64,000 bases of DNA from assembly GCF_009909145.1 (NCBI RefSeq), contig NZ_JAAAPJ010000012.1:62001-126000 (forward strand). Direction: 5' to 3'. This stretch comes from Corallococcus silvisoli. GTDB lineage: Bacteria; Myxococcota; Myxococcia; Myxococcales; Myxococcaceae. Shown piece by piece: positions 8,317-21,365 of this stretch. The notes beneath the pieces were generated by a model. That model had not been told where the DNA came from. It did no database searches and saw only the letters and a program-made list of their open reading frames with translations. How positions within the stretch are numbered: position 1 is the stretch's first letter; each line of letters begins with the position of its first letter. The translations under genes were made by a program, and so were the position numbers.

Positions 8317-8390
8317 GGACCGCCGCCTGAGGAACCACGGCCCGGCGGGCCCGTTCGGGGCCGGCCCGACGAACCCACCGGGCCGGGGTC

Positions 8391-8957
8391 TCAATTCTCC
8401 AGCATGGGCCTGCCCTGGTGGGCCACCAGCAGGTCATGCATGTCGTTGGCGTGCTCCTCCTCCTTGGTGAGGATGTCCTCCAGGAGCCGCCGCGTGGTGG
8501 GGTCGTGGTCCGCGAAGTAGCGGATCATGTCGCGGTAGGTCTCGATGGCGATGCGCTCCGCCACCAGGTTCTCGCGGATCATGTCCACCAGGTTCTGGCC
8601 CTCGACGTACTGGCTGGCGCTGCGGGACAGCAGCCCCTCGGGGTTGAAGTTCGGCCGTCCCCCCAGCTGATTGATGCGCTCCGCGAGCCGCAGCGCGTGG
8701 TCCTGCTCCTCGCGCGCGTGCTGGCCGAACTCCTCCTTCACCGCATCGCTGTTGATGCCCACCGCGGAGATGTAGTGGTGCGTGTAGCGCAGCACGCAGA
8801 CCACCTCGGTCGCGAGCGCGTCGTTGAGCAGCTTGAGGGTCGTCTGCACGTTGCCCTCGTAGTTCTCCGTGTGGGCGCCTTCCTCCAGGTGCTCGCGAGC
8901 GCGGCGGCGGATCTCCTGGATGTCGCTGACGAAGGGCTGCGGATGCGGGTCGGCCAT
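8391..8957 (-). CDS. Ferritin-like (bacterioferritin/Dps-related) di-iron protein
   Basis: 188 residues with a four-helix ferritin-like pattern. Putative iron ligands are Glu in NDALATEVV, the EEFGQHAREEQDH segment (ExxH), Glu in ENLVAERIAIETYRD, and TKEEEHANDM (ExxH). The N-terminal 40 residues are charged and probably flexible. Such proteins oxidise and store iron, protecting DNA from Fenton chemistry. AGGAGG lies 7 nt before the ATG at 8957, which settles the start. The 74-bp gap to the desaturase end is very GC-rich with several short inverted repeats and may terminate both genes. Confidence 0.85.
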   Translation of the reverse strand: MADPHPQPFVSDIQEIRRRAREHLEEGAHTENYEGNVQTTLKLLNDALATEVVCVLRYTHHYISAVGINSDAVKEEFGQHAREEQDHALRLAERINQLGGRPNFNPEGLLSRSASQYVEGQNLVDMIRENLVAERIAIETYRDMIRYFADHDPTTRRLLEDILTKEEEHANDMHDLLVAHQGRPMLEN

Positions 8958-9175
8958 GGCGTTGCCTCCTGGCGGATGCGTGTCTGGAAATTGGGGTGTT
9001 CCCCGCGCGTCCGGCCATCCCACCTGCCCCCGCGTGCCGGGCGCCCCGTGCCCGTCCGTCCCACCCCGGGGCGCGAGGCGCCTGCTCCCCCGGTGAGGGG
9101 TGGCACGACGATGTCCAGCGAACGTCCCCCGCGGCCTTCGGGGCGGAGGGCGGTGTTCGGAGTTAGGCTTCGCCC

Positions 9176-11599
<2,424 letters not shown>

Positions 11600-11693
11600 G
11601 CGCCCGGGCGGCGGGGCGCGCACCATTCCGCGCCCGCCTCCCTTGGGATCGCCTACGCTGACGGCCGTCTTCCGAAAGGCCGGTGTTCGTCTC

Positions 11694-13412
11694 ATGGGTG
11701 GTGGTCGCGTCCTCTCGCCAGTTCTCCTCGTCGGCGCCGGAACGGGCGAAGCCACGTGCGGCATCCTCTACCTGGCCAGCTACCTGCGCCGCGGTGGGGT
11801 CGAGGCCTTCGTGCGGCTGTACGATGGGGATGAGACGGACGCCGAGGTGATGCGCTCCTTCGAGAGCCTGGTCGCCCGCGTGCGGCCGAAGCTGGTGGGG
11901 ATCAGCCTCAAGTGGTTCCACCACGTGGACCGCGCGCTGTTGATCGCGCGGACGCTGCGGAAGATCGACCCGGCGATCCGCATCGTCGTGGGAGGGAACT
12001 CCGCGTCGTACTGGTGGCGGGAGCTGAACGCCTACGACTGCATCGACCACATCGTGCTGGGCGACGGCGAGCTGCCGCTGCTGGCGATCTGCAACGGTGA
12101 CCCGTCGCCGCCCAACTGCGTGACCCGGGATCCGGACGGACGTCCCCGCAGGTTGCCGCTGGCCTACGTGCAGCGCGCCACCAACACGGAGGACATCTAC
12201 TACTCCCACTTCAACGAGCTCTTCCTGAGCCAGATGGACCTGAACTCCTTCTCGGGGTGGGTCGCGCCCGGCAAGGGCTGTGGCGAGAACTGCCTCTACT
12301 GCGGAGGGGCCCGGGGCAACCAGAAGGCCGCGTTCGGCCGCGCGAAGCCGTTCCTGCGCTCCGAGGAGAGCGTGCGCCGGGACCACCAGGAGATCGCCGG
12401 ACGGACCTGGCAGATGCGCTACGACTTCGCGGGGAGCACCGCGGAGTTCCTGGGCAGCACCTGGGCCGGGGTGGACCTGTCGCGGCACTGCTGCACGTAC
12501 TTCCTGTGGGGCGTGCCCCGCGTGGAGCTCGTCGAGGCGCTGTCCCGGACGTTCCAGCGCATCTACATGGTCATCGACATCGGCTGCTTCTCCGAACAGC
12601 AGCGCCTGGAGCAGATGGGCCGAGGGCTGCTCAAGCCCTGCGCGAAGGACCGGGAGCTGCTGGACGTCATCGACGCCTGTCGCCGCCATGCGAACGTGGA
12701 GATCGAAATCTCCGGCATCGGAGGCCTCCCGTTCGCGAGCAAGGCGACGCTGGAGGAGGAGCTTCGGCTCGTGGAGCGGATCATCGGGCTCGACTGCGTG
12801 GTGGGCTACCAACGGCTCGAAGCTCAGCCCGGGGCGCTCGTCACCGAGCACCCCGCGCGGTTCGACATGGTGAGCGAAGCGAAGACGTTCACGGAGTTCC
12901 TGGACTACTTCGAGCGCCGCGAGCCGGGGGACGTGTCGGTGCCGATGATCCGCTTCAAGGACGCACAGCTTGAAGCGGCGGTGCAGCGCACCTCCGACCG
13001 GGTGGACGCGCTGGCCTGGAAGCACCGCGACGCGAGGAAGCAGCTGGCCATCACGGGACGCACGCGGCTGCGGAACACCGCGCCCTCGACGCAGCGGTTC
13101 ACGCTGGGGGACTGGCTGGGCAGCCACCGGGCGCCCGCGAAGGTGGCGGGGGAGCCCGTGACGGTCCTGCGCTCGGTGGACGGCATCACCCTGAGCTGCG
13201 CTCCGTCGGTGAGCCCGCGAAGGTTCTCGGATCCGACGCTCACGCAGGGCGAGGATGGCGCCGTCCTCCTCGCGGCCCTGGCCGCCTTCGACCGGCCGAC
13301 GACCGTCGCCAGCGCGGTGTCACACCTGGGCTCCAAGGCGCGGCTCGATCCAGACTCCGCGCGCGACGTGATCGACCACCTGGTGGACGGACGCTTCCTC
13401 CAGCCGGCGTGA
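11694..13412 (+). CDS. B12-binding-type radical SAM protein of unknown product
   Basis: 572 residues. The N-terminal third (VLLVGAGTGEATCGILYLASYLRRGG, then VRPKLVGISLKW and IRIVVGGNSASYW) has the alternating fold of a cobalamin-binding domain, but the DxHxxG signature is not visible. The radical SAM cluster motif is CGENCLYC (CxxxCxxC, near 196-203). The C-terminal ~60 residues (LLAALAAFDRPTTVASAVSHL) resemble a small winged-helix domain. Members of this class carry out methylations, C-C bond formation and rearrangements. No biosynthetic partner genes flank it, so no substrate is proposed. The ATG at 11694 was chosen because the upstream frame is low in protein character. Confidence 0.8.
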   Translation: MGGGRVLSPVLLVGAGTGEATCGILYLASYLRRGGVEAFVRLYDGDETDAEVMRSFESLVARVRPKLVGISLKWFHHVDRALLIARTLRKIDPAIRIVVGGNSASYWWRELNAYDCIDHIVLGDGELPLLAICNGDPSPPNCVTRDPDGRPRRLPLAYVQRATNTEDIYYSHFNELFLSQMDLNSFSGWVAPGKGCGENCLYCGGARGNQKAAFGRAKPFLRSEESVRRDHQEIAGRTWQMRYDFAGSTAEFLGSTWAGVDLSRHCCTYFLWGVPRVELVEALSRTFQRIYMVIDIGCFSEQQRLEQMGRGLLKPCAKDRELLDVIDACRRHANVEIEISGIGGLPFASKATLEEELRLVERIIGLDCVVGYQRLEAQPGALVTEHPARFDMVSEAKTFTEFLDYFERREPGDVSVPMIRFKDAQLEAAVQRTSDRVDALAWKHRDARKQLAITGRTRLRNTAPSTQRFTLGDWLGSHRAPAKVAGEPVTVLRSVDGITLSCAPSVSPRRFSDPTLTQGEDGAVLLAALAAFDRPTTVASAVSHLGSKARLDPDSARDVIDHLVDGRFLQPA

Positions 13413-13425
13413 GCGGAAGGCCGCC

Positions 13426-14667
13426 TCAGTGGGCGAACGCCTCCACCTGCCGCCACACCCGGAAGACATTGCCCGAGGCGATCTTCTCGATGTCCGCCTC
13501 GCTGTACCCGCGCTCCAGCAGGACGCGGAACAGGTTCGGGTACTGTGAGACGTCCTTGAGTCCGGTGGGCAGGGACGGGCCCACGCCATCGAAGTCGGAG
13601 CCGAGCCCCACGTGCTCGATGCCGACCAGCTTCACGACGTGGTCGATGTGGTCGGCCACGTCCTCCACCCGAGCCAGGGGGGACGGGTGCTCGCGGAGAT
13701 AGGCGTCGATGAAGGTCTGGAGCTCCGGGCTGCCCTTCGACAGGCCACGCTCCTGGGCGTAGGCCTCCAGCGCGGTGGAGAGCCGCGCGTCGTAGGCATG
13801 GACCTCCGGGATGAGGAACCGGGAGCCGAAGTTGATCATCACCACGCCCCCCTTGGCGGCCACCGCGCGGATGAGCTCATCGGGGATATTTCGCGAGTAG
13901 CCGGGCGTGAAGTGACGACAGGAGGTGTGCGAGGCGATGACCGGCACCTGGCTCGCCTCCACCGCCTGCCGGAGGGTGTCGTCGGAGAGGTGCGCGACGT
14001 CCACCATGATGCCCACGCGGTTCATCTCCGCGACGACCTGTCGCCCGAACGGGCTGAGCCCGTTCCAGGTGCCCTTGCCCTGGCTGGCCGCGGCATCGCC
14101 GAGGAGGTTGTCCTGAAAATGCGTGAGGGTGATGTAGCGCACGCCGCGTTGCTGGAAGTGGCGGACGTTCTCCAGCCGGTCCTCGATGGCGGCGCCGTTC
14201 TCGATGCCCAGCGCGAAGGACACCTTCCCCGCCTGGGCGTTGCGCTGGGCCTGCTCCACGGAGTGGGCCATGGCGAACTTCTCCGGGGCCCCGCGCGCGA
14301 CCCGCTCCATCATGTCGATGAGCGAGTCCGCGAGCGCCTTGGCCCCGCCCGACTTCTGGAGCTCCGAGGGGATGTAGATGGACATGAAGGCCACGTCGAG
14401 CCCGCCCTCCACGGCGCGCGGATGGTCGAAGTCGCCCCCCGAGGTGCGCTGAGAGATGTCCTCGGTCGGCGTCCCGTCGGGCCCCAGCGTTTCATGGAGG
14501 CGGTAGGGCACGTCGATGTGGCCGTCCGCGATGAGGAGTCGCTTCGCGAGCAAGCGGCTGCGCTCGTCGAGGTCCAGGTTCGCGGGTGGGACCTGGGCGT
14601 TGGTTCCGTGAGTGCAGGCCGGCGATGCGAGCAGGATGAGGCTGAGGAGCGCCAGGGTCGGTCTCAT
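13426..14667 (-). CDS. Membrane dipeptidase (renal dipeptidase-like, peptidase M19), lipoprotein
   Basis: 413 residues. The signal peptide ends in a lipobox (LASPAC), so the enzyme should be lipid-anchored outside the cytoplasm. M19 zinc ligands and motifs are present: DGHIDVPYR (HxD), the bridging Glu in LGIENGAAI, the VDVAHLSDDT strand, ASHTSCRHF, and GLGSDFDGV near the C-terminus. It hydrolyses dipeptides, possibly including D-amino acid forms from peptidoglycan or prey. A 10-bp palindrome GTGACGTCAC abuts the start codon. It converges on the radical SAM gene with a 13-nt gap. Confidence 0.92.
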   Translation of the reverse strand: MRPTLALLSLILLASPACTHGTNAQVPPANLDLDERSRLLAKRLLIADGHIDVPYRLHETLGPDGTPTEDISQRTSGGDFDHPRAVEGGLDVAFMSIYIPSELQKSGGAKALADSLIDMMERVARGAPEKFAMAHSVEQAQRNAQAGKVSFALGIENGAAIEDRLENVRHFQQRGVRYITLTHFQDNLLGDAAASQGKGTWNGLSPFGRQVVAEMNRVGIMVDVAHLSDDTLRQAVEASQVPVIASHTSCRHFTPGYSRNIPDELIRAVAAKGGVVMINFGSRFLIPEVHAYDARLSTALEAYAQERGLSKGSPELQTFIDAYLREHPSPLARVEDVADHIDHVVKLVGIEHVGLGSDFDGVGPSLPTGLKDVSQYPNLFRVLLERGYSEADIEKIASGNVFRVWRQVEAFAH

Positions 14668-14689
14668 GTGACGTCACTCATACAGCGGA

Positions 14690-14718
14690 ACGGGCGCGCC
14701 GGGTATCAGCGCGCCCGT
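14690..14718 (-). terminator. Terminator-like hairpin between lipoprotein gene and dipeptidase gene
   Basis: Perfect 10-bp arms ACGGGCGCGC and GCGCGCCCGT enclose a 9-nt loop, about 25 nt downstream of the stop of the minus-strand lipoprotein gene at 14744. On that strand it is followed by TTCC and not by a long T run. It probably separates this gene from the dipeptidase gene. Confidence 0.55.
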
Positions 14719-14743
14719 CCCCTGAAATCATGAGACGTCGACG

Positions 14744-15808
14744 TCAATGACCGTGGTGTGAACCGCCGCCGGAGTGCCCGCCTTCAGGATGCCCGCCTTC
14801 AGGATGCCCGCCTTCGGGATGAGACGGGGCCTCGTGCGGTGGGGCGGGCTCATGGGTTTCATGGGGCTCCGCGGGTTCAGTCCTCGGAGCGACCGGTTCA
14901 TGCGGCTCGGCCGGCACGGTTGAGGGGCGGGCCGCTGGCTCCTCGCGCGGCGCGGCGGGCGCGCGCTGAGGCGCGGGCGCCACGGGCCGCGCAGGCGCCA
15001 CGGGCCGCGCAGGCGCCACGGGTCGTGCAGGCGCCACGGGAGTTCCGGTGCGAGCGCGCGGCGGGTGCGCCGTGGGCGGCGTCATCGGCCTCGCTTGCGG
15101 CACGGGATGACCCGTCACGCGTGCGACCTGCTGCGGCTCGGGGCCTCGGTTCCAGTGGCCATTGCGAGCCGCCACGCGCTCACCCACTGGCTGCGTCTGC
15201 CGATACACCTGGGGGACCCGGTTGGGAGGAAGGCGATGGCGCCACACGTCGGGTCGCACGAAGTCGCCCGCGCTCACGAAGGTCCACCCCAGGCCGATGC
15301 CGATGCCGGCGCCCAAGCCAATGCCCACGCTGATGCCAGGAGGCCCCAGGGGCTGCCAGCCGACGAAGCCGCCGCCCCACCGCCAGTCCACCCAGGCGGG
15401 GGCCCACTCGGTGTCAGGCCACCACACCCAGCCCACGTTCGGCGAGATGAACCACCGGCCGTAGTGGAAGGGCGCCCAGCCCCAGTTCCATTGGCTCTCG
15501 AACGTCCATCCCCAATCGCTGGAGACCCACTGGCCTCCGGTGGAGTAGGGAACGAAGTCCGGGCCGACGATGTCGGGGTTGGGGCGCCAGACCCAGCCGG
15601 CGTCCGGCACGTTGATCCACGTACCGTAGGGAGACAGCGTCTCCCGGAAGTCAGCGATGGAGGAGGTTTGGCCCAGGGGGGCGGCCGTCGAAGTCACTTG
15701 CGGCCCGTATTCCTCGGGACCCATTGCGCAGCTGGTGGCTGACAGGAAGGCGATGGCGGTCACGCCGCCGATTCGAAGCCAGCGCGCCCGGGTGTTCCAG
15801 GGGCTCAT
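14744..15808 (-). CDS. YXWGXW-like surface lipoprotein with Pro- and His-rich repeats
   Basis: 354 residues. The signal peptide has lipobox SATSC. The mature part is strikingly Trp/Gly-rich: repeated blocks such as YGTWINVPDAGWVWRP, WGWAPFHYGRW and GWVWWPDTEWAPAWVDW resemble YXWGXW-repeat/DUF6600 proteins. A Gly-rich hydrophobic stretch (SVGIGLGAGIGIGLGW) follows. The tail holds PVAPAR repeated four times and HPEGG repeated three times, ending in His-rich sequence. It is likely exported and lipid-anchored, with a possible structural or metal-binding role. AAAGGA lies upstream of the ATG at 15808. Confidence 0.75.
   Translation of the reverse strand: MSPWNTRARWLRIGGVTAIAFLSATSCAMGPEEYGPQVTSTAAPLGQTSSIADFRETLSPYGTWINVPDAGWVWRPNPDIVGPDFVPYSTGGQWVSSDWGWTFESQWNWGWAPFHYGRWFISPNVGWVWWPDTEWAPAWVDWRWGGGFVGWQPLGPPGISVGIGLGAGIGIGLGWTFVSAGDFVRPDVWRHRLPPNRVPQVYRQTQPVGERVAARNGHWNRGPEPQQVARVTGHPVPQARPMTPPTAHPPRARTGTPVAPARPVAPARPVAPARPVAPAPQRAPAAPREEPAARPSTVPAEPHEPVAPRTEPAEPHETHEPAPPHEAPSHPEGGHPEGGHPEGGHSGGGSHHGH
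14776..14820. repeat. Three tandem 15-bp repeats in coding sequence
   Basis: The unit GCCCGCCTTCAGGAT occurs three times head to tail, the last copy with one change. Each unit encodes five residues (HPEGG) in the C-terminal tail of the surface lipoprotein. A second set of about four 18-bp units near 14985-15040 encodes PVAPAR. Such arrays change copy number by slippage. Confidence 0.8.
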
Positions 15809-16015
15809 GTCCGCGTTCCTTTCATGGGGGTCCACCCCTGAAGATGTGTCTTCGGGTCCAATGGGGTGGGCCGGCGAAGCGGTGGCGCCCGGCTGTCTGG
15901 CCGTCCGACGGCTTCGCCCCCGTGGCCACGCTCCACCGCCTCCCCGCGACACTTCACGCAACTTCATGTGTCACGGTGACAGGGCAGGGGTATGAACGCC
16001 TGAACGGAGGGACCC

Positions 16016-16726
16016 ATGGCATCCGCGAAGGTCATGCTGGGAAATCTGCTGGGGCGCTTTCTCTTCCACGACGCCCGGGTGACGCAGGTGCGCGAGGTGT
16101 CGCGCGCCTTCCGTCAAATCGACTGTGAAGGTCCTGCCTTGCGCGGCCAGGGGTGGTCGCCGGGAGACAAGGTCCAGGTGTACCTGCCGGGCCTGGGCAT
16201 GCGCACGTACACCCCGCTGTCGTGGGACGAAGCCCGCGGGGCGACGGCCTTCCTCGTGTACCTGCATGGCGACAGCCCGGGAGCGAAGTGGGGCCGCGAC
16301 GCGCGGGTCGGTGACGCGGTGCAGTTCTTCGGGCCCCGGCGCTCGGTGTCACTGGAGGCAGGCGACGCGCCGGTGGTCCTCTTCGGTGACGAAACGTCGT
16401 TCGCGGTGGCGCACGCTTTCCGGACCGGAGCGAAGCGGGACGTCACGCCCGTCTTCGAGGTATCGAGCCGCGACGCGTGCGCCCCCGCGCTGCGTGAGCT
16501 GGGCTTCGAGGGCCGGGACGTGGAGCGCACCGCGGCGGATGCCCACCTGGCGCAGGTCCACGAACGCCTGAAGGAGGCCTTGAAGGCCAGACCGGGCGCG
16601 ACGCTGGTGATGACGGGCCGCGCGCAGTCCATCCAGGCCCTGAGGAAGCAGCTGCGCGGCGACGGCGAGCGCGCCACGCCCAAGGTGAAGGCCTACTGGG
16701 CCGTGGGCAAGGCAGGGCTCGACTGA
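16016..16726 (+). CDS. Siderophore-interacting-protein-like FAD-binding reductase
   Basis: 236 residues arranged like SIP family ferric-siderophore reductases. An N-terminal beta-barrel carries the flavin-binding pattern MRTYTPLSWD (RxYTP), then YLHGDSPGAKWGRDARVGDAVQFFGPRRSV. A C-terminal nucleotide-binding half follows (VVLFGDETSFAVAHAF and VMTGRAQSIQALRK). It should transfer electrons from NAD(P)H through FAD, possibly to ferric siderophores. GGAGGG lies 5 nt before the ATG. No siderophore genes are adjacent. It converges on the next gene with a 1-nt gap. Confidence 0.85.
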   Translation: MASAKVMLGNLLGRFLFHDARVTQVREVSRAFRQIDCEGPALRGQGWSPGDKVQVYLPGLGMRTYTPLSWDEARGATAFLVYLHGDSPGAKWGRDARVGDAVQFFGPRRSVSLEAGDAPVVLFGDETSFAVAHAFRTGAKRDVTPVFEVSSRDACAPALRELGFEGRDVERTAADAHLAQVHERLKEALKARPGATLVMTGRAQSIQALRKQLRGDGERATPKVKAYWAVGKAGLD

Positions 16727-16727
16727 A

Positions 16728-17093
16728 TCAAGCCGGAGCGAACTGGAGCCCACGCAGGAAGTCCTCGCGGCCCCGGAGCACTCCGGCGGGACGGCGCTTG
16801 GGCTTCTGCCGAAGGAAGCGCGAGGCGTCCTGGCGGCGGTAGCAGGTGAGGAGGCGATCCTCGTCATTGAGGATGAGGATCCACCCGCGCGCCTGCCGCG
16901 CGAGCGATGAATCCCGCAGGCTCCAGGGCAGGTCGCGCTCGTGCACGGTGATGTGGGTGGCGCCGCAAGCGCGTGCGGGGGTGCCGAACTCGAGGATGAA
17001 AGCGATGACCTCCTCGCGCAGCTTCCAGCGGGCGCTCTGCTCGACGAAGAGGCGGGTGAGGGAGAACACGGACGACGCGGGGCTCTGGCGCAT
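16728..17093 (-). CDS. Conserved-looking hypothetical protein
   Basis: 121 residues. AAGGAG precedes the ATG at 17093. The sequence has a mixed alpha/beta pattern: an N-terminal amphipathic part (SLTRLFVEQSARWKLREE), the strand THITVHERDLP, then RGWILILNDEDRLLTCYRR and a basic C-terminus (RFLRQKPKRRP). There is no signal peptide or membrane segment, so it is probably cytoplasmic. I do not recognise a named family. Confidence 0.6.
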   Translation of the reverse strand: MRQSPASSVFSLTRLFVEQSARWKLREEVIAFILEFGTPARACGATHITVHERDLPWSLRDSSLARQARGWILILNDEDRLLTCYRRQDASRFLRQKPKRRPAGVLRGREDFLRGLQFAPA

Positions 17094-17568
17094 GGCGGGC
17101 AATCTCCTTGCGCGTCCTCCAATACACACGCCGTTCCAACGCTCCTTGCATGCGATTCCGCGCACTTGCGCGGCGCCCGTGTCCGCCTCGAAAGACATTC
17201 CGTCAATCCCGCCGGAGGTCCGTGTCAGCAAGACACAGCGGGCCTTCCTCCCGCCGCGCTTTCACGCGGTCCGTTCGAGGCTGGAGCCCGCGCACCGTCG
17301 CGGCCTTGGACAGGAAGCTCTCCGAGGCCCTGGCAGGTAGCCCGCTCGCCGTCGAGCGCGAACGTGGAGGTTTCACGAAGGACTCCGCGCTTTGGAGGGT
17401 GAGGGGGCGTCTTCGGCTTTTCGTCCCATCCTGAAGAAACGCTTCACGGGCCATGCGGCTTTTTGTCAGGCTCCGGGAGGGGCGGCCTGGGGCAGCATGG
17501 CCTGTCCGGCCCGCGACGCTGCGTGTGAGGCGGGCGCGACCTCTGGCCGAAGGGATGGACGGGGCACG
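17094..17568. other. Divergent intergenic region, 475 bp
   Basis: It lies between a minus-strand hypothetical gene and the cytochrome/molybdenum hydroxylase operon. A 108-codon plus-strand frame (17108-17434) is Arg/Ser-rich with no clear ribosome-binding site and is judged spurious. GTGTC-agcaa-GACAC (17222-17236) is a short inverted repeat that could be an operator or part of a leader. No convincing promoter was identified. Confidence 0.35.
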
Positions 17569-18243
17569 ATGAGTCTTCGCTTGAAGGCACTGGGAGCCGT
17601 GCTGGGCGCGGGTGCGGCGGGGGTGACGCTGGCGCTCATGTTCAGCGCGGGATGTGGAGGCCGCGCGAGACACGCGGTCGCGGAGCCGTTGCCCGCCGTG
17701 GAGCCGCAGGCGCTCCGTGCTCCGGCGGTCTTCGCCTCCATCGAGGACAAGAAGGAGCGCTCGCGCGCGCTGTTCCTGGAGGCGAGCCGGGTGATGCTGC
17801 ATCCCCGGTGCGTCAACTGCCATCCCGCGGGAGACAGCCCGCTGCAGGGAGACGCCTTCCAGGTGCACGACCCGCCGGTGGCGCGAGGCCCCAGCGACCA
17901 GGGCGTGCCGGGCCTGGAGTGCACGTCGTGTCATCAAGACCGCAACGCACAGCTGGCGCGGGTCCCCGGTGCGCCCCAGTGGCATCTGGCGCCCCGGGTG
18001 ATGGCGTGGCAGGGGCGAACGCCCCGTGCGTTGTGCGAGCAGCTGAAGGATCCGGCGCGCAACGGGGGCAGGAGTCTGGCGCAGCTGGTGGAGCACTCCG
18101 CGCATGACGAGCTGGTGGGATGGGGTTGGAAGCCCGGAGCGGACCGGGTTCCGGCGCCGGGAACGCAGGCGGAGTTCGGGGCCCTGGTGGCAGCGTGGGT
18201 GAAGGACGGCGCGGAGTGCCCGCGCGAGGAGAGCCGACCGTGA
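17569..18243 (+). CDS. Di-haem c-type cytochrome lipoprotein
   Basis: 224 residues. The signal peptide is hydrophobic (AVLGAGAAGVTLALMFSAGC) with a lipobox ending SAGC, so it should be exported and lipid-anchored. Two haem c attachment sites are seen: CVNCH (near 82) and CTSCH (near 120). It overlaps the next gene by GTGA. Because it begins an operon with both subunits of a molybdenum hydroxylase, I infer that it accepts electrons from that enzyme outside the cytoplasm. Isoquinoline 1-oxidoreductase-type enzymes often work with cytochrome c partners. Confidence 0.85.
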   Translation: MSLRLKALGAVLGAGAAGVTLALMFSAGCGGRARHAVAEPLPAVEPQALRAPAVFASIEDKKERSRALFLEASRVMLHPRCVNCHPAGDSPLQGDAFQVHDPPVARGPSDQGVPGLECTSCHQDRNAQLARVPGAPQWHLAPRVMAWQGRTPRALCEQLKDPARNGGRSLAQLVEHSAHDELVGWGWKPGADRVPAPGTQAEFGALVAAWVKDGAECPREESRP

Positions 18244-18701
18244 GCATCCGGGTGCGAGTGAATGGAACCGAGCACGAGCTCGACGTGGATCCGGAGATGC
18301 CGCTGCTCTGGGCGCTGCGCGACGTCTTGACGTTGACGGGGACGAAGTATGGCTGTGGCCAGGCGCTCTGCGGCGCGTGCGTGGTGCACATCGACGGGGC
18401 GGCGGTGCGCTCCTGCGTGACGCCGGTGCGCCGGGCGGAGGGCCGCGAGGTGATGACCATCGAGGGGCTGTCGCCGGATGGCTCGCACCCCTTGCAGAAG
18501 GCATGGGTGGAGCTGGCGGTGCCACAGTGTGGCTTCTGTCAGGCGGGGCAGCTCATGACGGCGGCGGCGTTGCTGGCGAAGAAGCCGAAGCCCACCGACG
18601 CGGAGATCGATCAGTCGCTGGCGGGCAACCTGTGCCGCTGCGGGACGTACACGCGCATCCGCGCCGCCGTGAAGAAGGCGGCGGGACTGCCGACCGAGTG
18701 A
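18240..18701 (+). CDS. iorA: Molybdenum hydroxylase small [2Fe-2S] subunit (IorA-like)
   Basis: 153 residues with two [2Fe-2S] domains. The plant-type ferredoxin cluster is YGCGQALCGACVVHIDG followed by SCVTPV; the second cluster is CGFCQAGQ and NLCRCGTY. This is the standard electron-transfer subunit of xanthine dehydrogenase-type enzymes. The GTG start overlaps the stop of the cytochrome gene (GTGA). It has no signal peptide, so it would need to be exported bound to the Tat-signal-bearing large subunit. The substrate is unknown; the symbol rests on similarity to isoquinoline 1-oxidoreductase. Confidence 0.9.
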   Translation: MSIRVRVNGTEHELDVDPEMPLLWALRDVLTLTGTKYGCGQALCGACVVHIDGAAVRSCVTPVRRAEGREVMTIEGLSPDGSHPLQKAWVELAVPQCGFCQAGQLMTAAALLAKKPKPTDAEIDQSLAGNLCRCGTYTRIRAAVKKAAGLPTE

Positions 18702-18712
18702 GGACGCCGACC

Positions 18713-20980
<2,268 letters not shown>

Positions 20981-20994
20981 GCAGGAGGGACGCA

Positions 20995-21183
20995 ATGCTG
21001 GAAGATTTCTTGGATTACTTTCGCGAGCCGTCGCACATTGTCGGTTTGATGCCCGCCAGCATCAGTTGGTGGTTTGTCCTCTGGGTTGTTGGCGGGGTTG
21101 GAGGAATCATCTGGCTGATCATCCGCCTCCGGCGAGGGGATGACCATCAGCGCGACACTCTTCGCGTCCCTCCTCAAATCTAA
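20995..21183 (+). CDS. Small single-pass membrane protein
   Basis: 62 residues: an N-terminal acidic/amphipathic part (MLEDFLDYFREPSH), one clear transmembrane segment (SWWFVLWVVGGVGGIIWLII), then a basic anchor (RLRRGDD). GGAGGG is placed well upstream of the ATG. It begins 14 nt after iorB, so it is probably cotranscribed. Base composition and codon use (TTT, ATT, GTT, TTG codons) are visibly less GC-rich than iorB. Function unknown; it could be an accessory membrane anchor. Confidence 0.65.
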   Translation: MLEDFLDYFREPSHIVGLMPASISWWFVLWVVGGVGGIIWLIIRLRRGDDHQRDTLRVPPQI

Positions 21184-21204
21184 AAGGACTCCAAGCGCTG
21201 AATC

Positions 21205-21270
21205 GCGGTATTCGCGCTCACAGGGACGCGGGTGCGCGAGCTGCTCCTGGTGAAGACCGTGAAGGTGTGA
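21205..21270 (+). pseudogene. Relic of a second iorB 3' end
   Basis: This stretch encodes AVFALTGTRVRELLLVKTVKV then a stop, almost the same as the true IorB C-terminus AVFALTGTRARELPLVKTVKV. The similarity continues through the stop into a Shine-Dalgarno-like GGAGG and an ATGCTG. No upstream IorB sequence remains. I infer that an iorB plus small-gene unit was once duplicated and the second iorB copy was then deleted. It has no start codon and is not a functional gene. Confidence 0.8.
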
Positions 21271-21365
21271 GCCGGAGGCCGTCCATGCTGAGTGACTTGT
21301 CGTGCATGGGCGTCCTTCGCCCTCCGAGCTTTCGCCGTAGGCCTTGGGGCTTTAACCTGCGGGGA

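Noticed and set aside
8317..8390. GC-rich inverted repeats between desaturase and ferritin-like genes as a definite terminator
   Set aside because: Several overlapping short GGCCC/GGGCC pairings exist but no single strong stem or T run; chance is likely in such DNA.
17108..17434. 108-codon plus-strand frame in the gap before the cytochrome gene
   Set aside because: Arg/Ser/Pro-rich, no ribosome-binding site, and no recognisable fold pattern.
21285..21365. ATG 21285 with perfect GGAGG as start of the membrane protein
   Set aside because: This start belongs to the duplicated iorB/small-gene junction, and the 27 codons before ATG 21366 show weaker third-position GC; kept only as an alternative.
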